Positions 17,748-25,156 of a stretch of DNA of 64,000 nt are shown here, in pieces. The notes below the pieces were generated by a model, which saw only the letters and a program-made list of their open reading frames with translations, had not been told where the DNA came from and did not search any database. The stretch covers positions 149,063 to 213,062 of the forward strand of contig NZ_NRRY01000002.1 in NCBI RefSeq assembly GCF_016583905.1, in the 5' to 3' direction. The DNA is from Lamprobacter modestohalophilus (GTDB lineage: Bacteria; Pseudomonadota; Gammaproteobacteria; Chromatiales; Chromatiaceae). The stretch's first letter is position 1; every line of letters begins with the position of its first letter. The translations under genes and the position numbers were made by a program.

Positions 17748-18440
17748 TCAGCTCGCGGCTTGGGCGACGGCTTCGATCCCCTTGTGCGGTAGGAAGATGC
17801 CACAGCCCATGGTTTGGTGATCGCCGATGCCGCGTTGTTGAAGCGCGATGGCGTCGTCAAGACTGAGTTCGGCGAGCATGAGGCTGCGCGTCAGCACGGG
17901 GCCGGTTGGCGTACTCAGCGACAACGCCTTGCCGCATAAGGCCTTGCGGATCTTGATGCCTCGCTGCGTGAGCTCGGCGGCGACCCGGCGCAGAAATTGA
18001 TCCTCGTCTTCGTCGGCGTGGGCGACCACGTAGCGAGCAAACAGGGTCTTTTCCGCGCTGAGCGGACGCTCCTTTGCCGATCCAAGGGTGAGGCTCGAGC
18101 CGTTGACCTCAAGGGTCAGCCCCTCGAGTGCGGTCTTCAGCTCGTCAAGCCGGACGCGCGGGATGCGGATGCCGAGCTTGGTCCGGCGTGATGGCAACAA
18201 CTGTTGCTCGCTATCGTGCGCGGGTCGCTCCCAGCCGTTTTGTGAGCCGGCCACGTGGATCGTATGGATCGCTGTGCGCGGCTCCTCGGCGAGCCAGGGT
18301 ACGGCGTCGATCAGGGCGTTAGCGAGCGCATACGCATGGTCGACCGGCAGGGATTTGCATTTTTGTAAGGGAAACATGACGTCGACGACGTCATTGGGGA
18401 CCTTTGGATGGGTCTCCGGATCGGATTCTTGCCAAAACAT
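17748..18440 (-). CDS. Orphan Cas6/Cmx6-family RAMP protein
   Basis: A 230-residue protein resembling the Cas6 subfamily Cmx6 (type I-MYXAN). The N-terminal part has KCKSLPVDHAYALANALIDA followed by PWLAEEP. The middle has SRRTKLGIRIPRVRLDEL and PLSAEKTLFARYVVAHADED. The C-terminus has the glycine-rich loop GIGDHQTMGCGIFLPHKG typical of Cas6-type RAMPs. Cas6 proteins cut or bind structured RNA. There is no CRISPR array or other cas gene in the window, and the gene is embedded between unknown genes and a DsrC paralogue, so a role outside CRISPR is likely. It is nine bases downstream of the gene at 18450-19169. Confidence 0.75.
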   Translation of the reverse strand: MFWQESDPETHPKVPNDVVDVMFPLQKCKSLPVDHAYALANALIDAVPWLAEEPRTAIHTIHVAGSQNGWERPAHDSEQQLLPSRRTKLGIRIPRVRLDELKTALEGLTLEVNGSSLTLGSAKERPLSAEKTLFARYVVAHADEDEDQFLRRVAAELTQRGIKIRKALCGKALSLSTPTGPVLTRSLMLAELSLDDAIALQQRGIGDHQTMGCGIFLPHKGIEAVAQAAS

Positions 18441-18449
18441 CGGTGGGTC

Positions 18450-19169
18450 TCAGTTGACGGGAAGCTTGCCCTGCAGGGAGTCGCGATCAAACCACCACTC
18501 GTCTTGCACCAGCACGTCGACCACGTTGCGCAAGCGAACCAGGAACTTCTCGGGCTCGCGCAGCTCGAGTCGATCACGCCAAAGATCGAACGCCTGTTGC
18601 GACTCGACGCCGCTGTGTCGGCGCGCGACATCGGCCAAGATCTGGGTGGCAAAGAAGGTCAGGTTATCCCGCTGGACGCCGTCCGCGCGCACATCGGCTA
18701 GAAACAGGGCGGTAGTGGCCGCCACGGCAGCGCCGTCGGCATCATCGGGGGTTTCATCAACCACATGCGACAACAGCTCGATCGACAGCTCAATGTCCAT
18801 CGGATAGGTGACGGCCAGCCAAATCCCTTGGCCCAGGGCGCTCAGGGAATGTTCTTGTTCAGCGCGGAAGAGGACGTCGCAGCAATCCGCGGCTGATTCG
18901 AATTCTTCGACTTCGATAAAGGCATCGAAGGCGTCGCGGCCTAAGGGCCAGGCCTGTTCGCCGCGGTCGAGTCCGACCAAGGTGCGCGCCTGCTGTAACT
19001 GGAGCTCAGCCAACTGTTGGCGGTTGGCGCCAATGCGTTGCAGCGTCGCGTACTGCTCTTCGAGCGCCAACAGATGCGATTCCAGCGCTGCCTCTTCGGC
19101 GGCATGGTTGGTAATGGAGTCAGCGGCGGTATCTTGCAACTGGGTCCGCGTGATGTCGAAATGCTTCAT
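18450..19169 (-). CDS. Unknown helical protein, operon partner of the Cas6-like gene
   Basis: A 239-residue, almost entirely helical and acidic protein. Heptad-like stretches (LESHLLALEEQYATLQRIGA, NRQQLAELQLQQARTLVGLD) lead into TPR-like helices (DAFIEVEEFESAADCCDVLF, YPMDIELSIELLSHVVDE). I do not recognise a family. It ends nine bases before the Cas6-like gene, so the two are probably co-translated and may form a complex. No membrane segments, signal peptide or catalytic motif is apparent. Confidence 0.65.
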   Translation of the reverse strand: MKHFDITRTQLQDTAADSITNHAAEEAALESHLLALEEQYATLQRIGANRQQLAELQLQQARTLVGLDRGEQAWPLGRDAFDAFIEVEEFESAADCCDVLFRAEQEHSLSALGQGIWLAVTYPMDIELSIELLSHVVDETPDDADGAAVAATTALFLADVRADGVQRDNLTFFATQILADVARRHSGVESQQAFDLWRDRLELREPEKFLVRLRNVVDVLVQDEWWFDRDSLQGKLPVN

Positions 19170-19327
19170 GGCAACTGCTCTTGTCGCCGCGTACGGCGCT
19201 GTCCTCGTTAAATGTGTGGCTCACTCCGTGATGACTGCTCGGCCGGCCTCGAGCACAATATCCAGGCATTCTCGCGGGCGCCGCGGGCATGGGGCGCCTG
19301 TGGCCAGCAGGATGCTTCGGGGCTGAG

Positions 19328-19519
19328 CTAGCGCAGCAGGCCGCTGAATGCAGCCTCGAGCCGGTCTTCCCAGTCATCTGGGGTATCAGAGAACGGTGGC
19401 TTTACATCGATGCGAAAGAATCGCTCGCCTTGGCGGGCCACCTCCTGGATTGCCGGAAGCAGTTCCTCAAAGCTCTCGAGCTCCTTGTTGGAGACGAGAA
19501 TGTCGCTAAGCATGAGCAT
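19328..19519 (-). CDS. Small acidic protein, unknown
   Basis: A 63-residue protein, MLMLSDILVSNKELESFEEL onward. It contains IQEVARQGERFFRIDVKPPF and an acidic amphipathic tail DTPDDWEDRLEAAFSGLLR. The start at 19519 follows AGAGAGG ten bases upstream; a second Met two codons on is possible. It reads like a compact one-domain protein of alternating helix and strand. It heads the minus-strand gene set (this gene, 18450-19169, the Cas6-like gene, the DsrC paralogue) and is divergent from dsrA. Family unknown. Confidence 0.55.
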   Translation of the reverse strand: MLMLSDILVSNKELESFEELLPAIQEVARQGERFFRIDVKPPFSDTPDDWEDRLEAAFSGLLR

Positions 19520-19672
19520 GTGTGTTGAGCCTCTCTGACTAAAGTGCGCCGATGGACCCGCGGTCGCCGCGCATCTGGCCGAGGCGTGGTCGCCGAGGTG
19601 GTCTCTCTCGTTCCGAGCAGGTAAAGCCGAGATCAAGCAAAAACAACTCAGGCCATCCGGTAGCTAAGGCAA

Positions 19673-19723
19673 GATTTGTCCGTTGTGAGAGACGATTTGC
19701 CCGTTGGTACTAAAGTGCGTCGA
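19673..19723. repeat. Direct repeats in the dsr upstream region
   Basis: GATTTGTCCGTTG (19673-19685) recurs as GATTTGCCCGTTG (19694-19706), exactly 21 bases apart, about two helical turns. ACTAAAGTGCGTCGA (19709-19723) recurs with one change at 19538-19552. These lie in the 613-base gap (19520-20132) between the divergent small gene and dsrA. They may be binding sites, but no regulator can be named. I see no gene in the gap. Confidence 0.4.
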
Positions 19724-19966
19724 GTCAGGAGGGGCGTCGTACTCAACGCGTGATTCGCCTGCGACCGCTTGAAACGCCTGCGACGTCGACAGTTGGCGGT
19801 TGCAGCTTGGGCGTACTGAGTCGGAATCATGCCCTGAATAAGCTATTGGAATATTAGGATATGTTGACACAGGGCGGCTTGACGCTTATGCTCTGCGCCC
19901 CAGTGAGGCTGGCCGCGATGGCGCTCTAGGTCGCTGATCGCAAAAGAGAAAAAGTATGGCTGTCAA

Positions 19967-20046
19967 CTATCCCTAAGGGGATAGGCCGGGGTGGGGTGTA
20001 CCCCCCTAAGGTGCGGTTCACGGCTTGGCCTGCAACCCCGTATAGT
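19967..20046 (+). promoter_or_regulatory. Candidate dsrA promoter with upstream palindrome
   Basis: TTCACG (20017-20022) and TATAGT (20041-20046) with an 18-base spacer form a sigma70-type promoter candidate, 86 bases before the dsrA ATG. Just upstream is the perfect palindrome CTATCCCtaagGGGATAG (19967-19984), and CCCCTAAGG is repeated at about 20003-20011. The palindrome overlaps where an activator or repressor of the sulfide-induced dsr operon would bind. This is inference from position. Confidence 0.5.
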
Positions 20047-20132
20047 GCAGCTCCGTGGCACACGGCGCCGCGAAAGAATCTGAATTCGTTCTGTGTCTTA
20101 CCACGACGTTTCTCGAAAGGAGAGAAAGCGAC

Positions 20133-21389
20133 ATGGCCCTCGACAAGCACCAAACTCCGATGCTCGACCAACTTGAAGATGGCCCATGGCCGAGCTTCAT
20201 CTCGGGCATCAAGCGTCTCCGCGACGAGCACACCGACGGGCGCATCAATGCGCTCACCAATGACCTGCTCGGCCAGCTCGAGCACTCCTACGAGACCCGC
20301 AAGGGCTATTGGAAGGGCGGCACCGTCTCGGTGTACGGCTACGGCGGCGGCATCATCCCGCGCTTTTCCGAGGTCGGTAAGGCGTTTCCCAAGTCTCGCG
20401 AGTTCCACACGCTTCGCGTCCAGCCGCCTGCGGGTAACCATTACAGCACCGCGATGCTGCGGCAGCTGGCCGACAGCTGGGAGAAGCACGGCTCAGGCCT
20501 GGTGACCTTCCACGGTCAGACCGGCAACATCATGTTCATTGGTGCCGACACCGAGTCGACGCAGCACTTCTTCGACGAGATCAACGAGTACGGTTGGGAT
20601 CTTGGTGGTGCTGGCCCTTGCGTGCGCACCGCGATGTCCTGCGTCGGCGCTGCGCGCTGCGAGATGTCCTGCACCAACGAGCTGAAGGCGCACCGCGCAC
20701 TGGTCAACAACTTTGTTGACGACGTGCATCGCCCGGCACTGCCCTACAAGTTCAAGTTCAAGGTCTCTGGCTGCGCGAATGACTGCCAGAATGCTATCGA
20801 GCGCTCGGACTTCGCCGTTCTCGGTACTTGGCGCGACGACATGAAGGTCGATCAAGACGAGGTCAAGGCCTACGTCAAGGCCAAGGGCCGTCAGTACATC
20901 ATCGATAACGTCATCACGCGTTGCCCGACTCAGGCCTTGTCGCTGAATGACGACGACACCCTGGCGGTCAACAACCGTGACTGTGTGCGCTGCATGCACT
21001 GCTTGAATGTCATGCCGAAGGCGCTGCACCCCGGCGACGACAAGGGTGTGACCATCCTTATCGGCGGTAAGCGCACCCTGAAGATCGGCGATCTGATGGG
21101 AACCGTGATCGTGCCCTTCCGCAAGCTCGACACCGAGGAAGACTACGAAGAGATGGTCGAGATGGCTGAGAGCATCATCGACTTCTGGGCCGAGAACGGC
21201 CTCGAGCACGAGCGCTGCGGTGAGATGATCGAGCGCATCGGGCTGGCCAACTTCCTTGATGGCATCGGCATCGAGCCTGATCCGAACATGCTGAGCCATC
21301 CGCGTCAGAGCTCCTACGTTCGCATGGATGGCTGGGACGAGGCTGCGGAGCAGTGGTTCGAGCGCCAGGCCGAGAAGGCTGCCGGCTAA
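20133..21389 (+). CDS. dsrA: Reverse-type dissimilatory sulfite reductase alpha subunit
   Basis: A 418-residue alpha subunit. Sirohaem/4Fe-4S ligands are in GPCVRTAMSCVGAARCEMSC and SGCANDCQNAIERSDFAVLG. A ferredoxin-type insertion follows with DCVRCMHCLNVMPKALHPG. In sulfur oxidisers rDsrAB oxidises sulfur delivered on DsrC to sulfite. ATG 20133 (MALDKHQTPM) follows AAAGGAG; the upstream frame to 20055 overlaps the leader. It is the first gene of the dsr operon, 122 bases ahead of dsrB. The subunit type (oxidative) is inferred from co-occurrence with dsrEFH and dsrL. Confidence 0.97.
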   Translation: MALDKHQTPMLDQLEDGPWPSFISGIKRLRDEHTDGRINALTNDLLGQLEHSYETRKGYWKGGTVSVYGYGGGIIPRFSEVGKAFPKSREFHTLRVQPPAGNHYSTAMLRQLADSWEKHGSGLVTFHGQTGNIMFIGADTESTQHFFDEINEYGWDLGGAGPCVRTAMSCVGAARCEMSCTNELKAHRALVNNFVDDVHRPALPYKFKFKVSGCANDCQNAIERSDFAVLGTWRDDMKVDQDEVKAYVKAKGRQYIIDNVITRCPTQALSLNDDDTLAVNNRDCVRCMHCLNVMPKALHPGDDKGVTILIGGKRTLKIGDLMGTVIVPFRKLDTEEDYEEMVEMAESIIDFWAENGLEHERCGEMIERIGLANFLDGIGIEPDPNMLSHPRQSSYVRMDGWDEAAEQWFERQAEKAAG

Positions 21390-21511
21390 ACACCGCCTGT
21401 ATAGGCTCAGCCGCGAACATTGGCGCACAGCAAGACTGGATCTGCGCCAACGTTCGCCGCACCGAACTTGATCAGCACCTAACTGTTTACTGATTTACTG
21501 GAGAGTTGCCG

Positions 21512-22585
21512 ATGGCCAAAGACATGCGCGAGCCCATCGAGTCTGGCTGCCCCGACCCTTGGCAGTACATGCACCCGACGATGCGGAAGAACTTCGGTCA
21601 GTGGAAGTATCACGAGCATCCCCGGCCGGGCGTTCTGCGTCACGTTGCTTACAGCGGCGACGAGATCTGGACCGTACGCGCTGGCACTCAGCGCATCCTC
21701 GACGTCTTCACCCTACGCAAGCTGTGCGAGATCGGTGACGACCTTGCCGACGGCTACGTGCATTTCACCCTGCGCTCCAACATCGAGTACATGGTGACCG
21801 AGGAGTCGCGTGTTGCGCCGCTGATTCAAGCGCTGGAAGACGCAGGCTTCATCGTCGGTGGCACCCAGAACACCGTCGCCATGATCTCGCACACCCAGGG
21901 TTGGCTGCATTGCGACATCCCCGGCACCGACGCCTCTGGCGTGGTCAAGTCGATGATGGACGAGCTCATCGACGATTTCCGCAACGCCACCATGCCAAAC
22001 CGGGTGCACATCACCACCAGCTGCTGCCAGATCAACTGTGGTGGCCAGGGTGATATTGCGATCAACATCCAGCACACCAAGCCGCCGAAGATCAACCATG
22101 ATCTGGTCGCGAACGTCTGCGAGCGCCCGTCGGTGGTGGCCCGCTGCCCAGTCGCCGCGATCCGTCCGGCTATGGTCAACGGCAAGCCTTCGCTCGAGGT
22201 CGATGAGCGTAAGTGCATCTGCTGCGGCGCCTGCTATCCGCCTTGCCCGCCGATGCAGATCAATGACGCCGAGCACTCCAAGCTGGCAATCTGGGTCGGT
22301 GGTAACCACTCCAACGCGCGTGGCAAGCCGACCTTCCAAAAGCTGGTCGCCGCTGGCATCCCGAACAACCCGCCACGCTGGCCGGAAGCAACCGCCATCG
22401 TCAAGCGCATCCTCAAGGCCTATAAAGAGGGCGCGCGTGATTGGGAGCGTGTCAACGAGTGGATCGAGCGTATTGGCTGGCCGCGCTTCTTCGAAGAGGT
22501 CGAGCTGCCGTTCACCAAGTACCACATCGACACCTGGCGCGGCTCACGCGCCAGCTTCAACGCCTCTTCCTACATCCGCTTTTGA
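21512..22585 (+). CDS. dsrB: Reverse-type dissimilatory sulfite reductase beta subunit
   Basis: A 357-residue beta subunit. It has the sirohaem-binding ITTSCCQINCGGQGDIAINI and the ferredoxin cluster RKCICCGACYPPCPPMQI. Basic residues near the active site are in YVHFTLRSNIEYMVTEES. It binds the catalytic sirohaem of the alpha2beta2 enzyme. ATG 21512 follows TGGAGAG; a TTG two codons upstream is possible but less likely. It is followed by dsrE after 52 bases. Confidence 0.97.
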   Translation: MAKDMREPIESGCPDPWQYMHPTMRKNFGQWKYHEHPRPGVLRHVAYSGDEIWTVRAGTQRILDVFTLRKLCEIGDDLADGYVHFTLRSNIEYMVTEESRVAPLIQALEDAGFIVGGTQNTVAMISHTQGWLHCDIPGTDASGVVKSMMDELIDDFRNATMPNRVHITTSCCQINCGGQGDIAINIQHTKPPKINHDLVANVCERPSVVARCPVAAIRPAMVNGKPSLEVDERKCICCGACYPPCPPMQINDAEHSKLAIWVGGNHSNARGKPTFQKLVAAGIPNNPPRWPEATAIVKRILKAYKEGARDWERVNEWIERIGWPRFFEEVELPFTKYHIDTWRGSRASFNASSYIRF

Positions 22586-22637
22586 TCAGCGGCTCTGATT
22601 AGTAGCGGAAACCGGAGCCCACACCAGCGAGGTCGCA

Positions 22638-23030
22638 ATGAAGTTCGCAATCCAGGTCAATGAAGGACCCTACCAGCATCAAGCTGCCGATTCGGCGTAT
22701 TTCTTCGCCAAGGCAGCCCTTGAGAAGGGACACGAGATCTTTCGTGTCTTCTTCTACCACGACGGCGTCAACAACTCGACGCGGCTGACCACGCCGCCTC
22801 AAGATGACCGCAATGTCGTCGAGCGCTGGGCCGAGCTTGCCGAACAGCATGACCTCGACATGGTCGTCTGCGTCGCCGCCGCTCAGCGGCGCGGCATGGT
22901 CGACGAGGGTGAGGCGAAGCGCAATGGCAAGGACGCCACCAACATCCACCCCCGGTTTCGGATCTCCGGCCTTGGCCAGTTAGTCGAAGCGGCGATTCAG
23001 TCCGATCGGCTAGTCGTCTTCGGCGACTGA
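22638..23030 (+). CDS. dsrE: Sulfur relay protein DsrE
   Basis: A 130-residue DsrE/TusD-type subunit of the DsrE2F2H2 sulfurtransferase. The active cysteine is Cys78 in DLDMVVCVAAAQRRGM, the same position as in Allochromatium vinosum DsrE. It starts MKFAIQVNEGPYQHQAADSA. It receives persulfide sulfur from the upstream rhodanese/TusA system and passes it to DsrC. ATG 22638 lies 52 bases after dsrB. Genes dsrE, dsrF and dsrH are consecutive with gaps of 36 and 26 bases, fitting a stoichiometric complex. Confidence 0.95.
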   Translation: MKFAIQVNEGPYQHQAADSAYFFAKAALEKGHEIFRVFFYHDGVNNSTRLTTPPQDDRNVVERWAELAEQHDLDMVVCVAAAQRRGMVDEGEAKRNGKDATNIHPRFRISGLGQLVEAAIQSDRLVVFGD

Positions 23031-23066
23031 TCATCTGTCCGGCACCAGAAACCAGGGGAACGCATC

Positions 23067-23477
23067 ATGTCTGAAACCATCAAGAATTTTCTGTATCTGA
23101 ACCGCAGGGCGCCCTACGGCACCATCTATGCCTGGGAGTCGCTCGAGGTCGTGCTGATCGGTGCCGCCTTCGACCAAGACGTCAGTCTCGCCTTTCTTGA
23201 CGATGGCGTGTTCCAACTCACCAAAGGGCAGGACACCGCGGCGGTCGGGATGAAGAACTTCTCGCCGACCTATGCGGCGCTCGGTGACTACGAGGTCAAG
23301 AAGGTCTACATCGAGAAGGAATCGCTCGAGGAGCGTGGGCTATCACTGGACGACCTCCAGCACCTGACTTGGGAAGACGAGGACGACGACTACGCCGAGA
23401 AGGACTCGATCCACCTCGTCACGCGCGCCGAGATGGCGGCTATCATGGACGGCGCTGACGTCGTCTTCAGCTTCTAA
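23067..23477 (+). CDS. dsrF: Sulfur relay protein DsrF
   Basis: A 136-residue DsrF/TusC-type subunit. NFLYLNRRAPYGTIYAWESL is the conserved N-terminus. It contains no cysteine, in keeping with its structural role in the DsrEFH hexamer. An acidic insertion (LTWEDEDDDYAEKDSI) precedes the C-terminal strand. The start ATG 23067 is preceded by AGGGGAA. Confidence 0.95.
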   Translation: MSETIKNFLYLNRRAPYGTIYAWESLEVVLIGAAFDQDVSLAFLDDGVFQLTKGQDTAAVGMKNFSPTYAALGDYEVKKVYIEKESLEERGLSLDDLQHLTWEDEDDDYAEKDSIHLVTRAEMAAIMDGADVVFSF

Positions 23478-23503
23478 GATCGAGCGAATACCTGAGGAAC
23501 ACG

Positions 23504-23812
23504 ATGAGCACACTGCACACCGTCAACAAATCGCCGTTCGAGAAGACGTCGCTGACTACCTGCCTCGGCCATCTGAGTGCCGGCGCTGCTGTCTTGCTGC
23601 TCGAGGATGGCGTTTACGCCGCGCTGACGCAGACCAGCGTTGAGGGGCAAGTCAAGGGGGCGCTTGACTCAGTCAAGGTCTATGCGCTGGGGCCTGACCT
23701 TCAGGCTCGTGGCTTGTCAGAAGAACGCGTCATTCCCGGAATCAGCGTCGTAGACTATGCCGGCTTCGTGGATCTTGCCGCGGAGCACGACAAGGTTCAG
23801 GCCTGGTTGTAA
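23504..23812 (+). CDS. dsrH: Sulfur relay protein DsrH
   Basis: A 102-residue DsrH/TusB-type subunit: MSTLHTVNKSPFEKTSLTTC. Cys20 corresponds to the conserved DsrH cysteine. The rest contains GAAVLLLEDGVYAAL, typical of the DsrE-like fold. It completes the DsrEFH complex. dsrC follows after 34 bases that include a T-rich run but no hairpin. Confidence 0.95.
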   Translation: MSTLHTVNKSPFEKTSLTTCLGHLSAGAAVLLLEDGVYAALTQTSVEGQVKGALDSVKVYALGPDLQARGLSEERVIPGISVVDYAGFVDLAAEHDKVQAWL

Positions 23813-23846
23813 TTTTTTCCCTTTTCCACTGTTTAGGAGAGTATCG

Positions 23847-24179
23847 ATGCCAATCGAAGTCGAAGGTAAGACATTCGAGACCGACGAAGAAGGCTATCTG
23901 GCCAACATCAACGACTGGGAGCCTGGCGTTGCCACGGTGATGTCGAAGGAAGATGACCTTGAGCTCACCGACGAGCATTGGGACATCATCAACTACCTGC
24001 GCGAGTACTACGAGGAGTATCAGATTGCTCCTGCAGTGCGCGTGCTGACCAAGGCGGTTGGTAAGAAGTTTGGCAAGGATAAGGGTAACAGCAAGTACCT
24101 GTACGGGCTGTTCCCCTATGGTCCGGCCAAGCAGGCGTGCCGCTATGCAGGGCTGCCGAAGCCGACCGGCTGCGTCTAA
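23847..24179 (+). CDS. dsrC: Sulfur carrier DsrC
   Basis: A 110-residue protein. The flexible C-terminal arm carries both redox cysteines, Cys98 in AKQACRYAG and the penultimate Cys109 in KPTGCV. DsrC carries sulfur as a persulfide/trisulfide between DsrEFH and DsrAB and is the substrate of the DsrMKJOP complex. The N-terminus is MPIEVEGKTFETDEEGYLA. ATG 23847 follows TTAGGAGAG. It is followed by a strong hairpin at 24221-24244, which may give it a separate, more abundant transcript. Confidence 0.97.
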   Translation: MPIEVEGKTFETDEEGYLANINDWEPGVATVMSKEDDLELTDEHWDIINYLREYYEEYQIAPAVRVLTKAVGKKFGKDKGNSKYLYGLFPYGPAKQACRYAGLPKPTGCV

Positions 24180-24220
24180 ACCACGCCGCCTAACCGGTCA
24201 GCGCCGATGCTGTCCGGTTG

Positions 24221-24244
24221 GCTCGGGCTCAAACGAGCCCGAGC
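24221..24244 (+). terminator. Perfect 10-bp hairpin after dsrC
   Basis: GCTCGGGCTC aaac GAGCCCGAGC forms a perfect ten-base-pair stem with a four-base loop, 42 bases after the dsrC stop and 119 before dsrM. No U-run follows, so it is more likely a partial terminator or an RNA-stabilising/processing structure than a full stop. It divides the operon between the soluble sulfur relay genes and the membrane complex genes. Confidence 0.6.
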
Positions 24245-24362
24245 ACCCCGTCGAGGGCTTGTAACGCACTCGACACCAATAACGCTCACCAGATCGTGCA
24301 CCATTGGGGCCGCTCGATCAGAGCTGACGCCATTGGGCCAACGCCACTGAGGTAGCGGAAAC

Positions 24363-25094
24363 ATGTCGTTTCTGTCGGATGTTTACGCCGGTCTATTTTA
24401 CTTCGCAGCCTTCGTGCTGGTCGCTGGATTGGCCAATAAGATCATTCAATATGCGCGCACACCCGCACCGCTGAAGATTCCGACCACCCCAGCGCCGACC
24501 ACCAAGCTCGGCGTCACGCTGCGCATGACGCGCGAAGTGGTGTTCTTCGAGAGTCTGTTCCGCGGTAGCAAGTGGACCTGGATCTTCGGATGGATGTTCC
24601 ATTTCGGCCTGTTCCTGGTCACTTTGCGCCACCTTCGTTATTTCCTTGATCCAGTGCCGCTGCTGATCGAGATGATTCAACCCTTTGGTATCTACGGTGG
24701 TATGGCGATGGTTGTTGGTCTCGCTGGACTCTGGGCGCGCCGCTTTCTGGTCGACCGTGTTCGCTATATCACCGCGTTGTCAGATCACCTCATCCTAGCG
24801 CTCCTGATTTCGATCGGTGTCTCCGGACTACTGATGCGCTTTGTGGTGCATACCGACATCATGCGGGTGAAACAATTCTTCCAGGGCCTCTATGTCGGTC
24901 AGGTCCAGATACTACCGGCTGATCCGTTGTTACTGCTCCATCTTCTGCTGGTTGCATTGCTGATGATTATCTTCCCCTACAGCAAGCTGTTGCATGCGCC
25001 GGGTCTGTTTTTCAGCCCCTCGCGCAATCAGGTCGATAATCCTCGCGAGCAGCGGCACATCGCGCCCTGGGCTAAACGTCTGGAGCAGGATTGA
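24363..25094 (+). CDS. dsrM: DsrM, haem b membrane subunit of the DsrMKJOP complex
   Basis: A 243-residue NarI-like membrane protein. Hydrophobic segments include AGLFYFAAFVLVAGLANKII, FGWMFHFGLFLVTLRHLRYF, HLILALLISIGVSGLLMRFV and PLLLLHLLLVALLMIIFPYS. Histidines in the transmembrane segments (MFHFGLF, LRHLRYF, LLLHLLL) are the likely haem b ligands. It exchanges electrons between the quinone pool and DsrK. ATG 24363 is preceded by GAGGTAGCGGAAAC. It is 62 bases upstream of dsrK, its direct partner. Confidence 0.95.
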   Translation: MSFLSDVYAGLFYFAAFVLVAGLANKIIQYARTPAPLKIPTTPAPTTKLGVTLRMTREVVFFESLFRGSKWTWIFGWMFHFGLFLVTLRHLRYFLDPVPLLIEMIQPFGIYGGMAMVVGLAGLWARRFLVDRVRYITALSDHLILALLISIGVSGLLMRFVVHTDIMRVKQFFQGLYVGQVQILPADPLLLLHLLLVALLMIIFPYSKLLHAPGLFFSPSRNQVDNPREQRHIAPWAKRLEQD

Positions 25095-25156
25095 ACGATC
25101 CTGTTGCGCTGATCACTGCGACCCTGGCTGGCGACGTTTCGAAACGAGGTTGAATC

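Noticed and set aside
19664..19870. Minus-strand 68-codon frame in the dsr upstream region
   Set aside because: No ribosome site, no family, and it overlaps the direct repeats that look regulatory.
20055..20132. Upstream ATG of dsrA as the true start
   Set aside because: The AAAGGAG site immediately precedes ATG 20133, and the extra residues lie in the leader after the -10 box.
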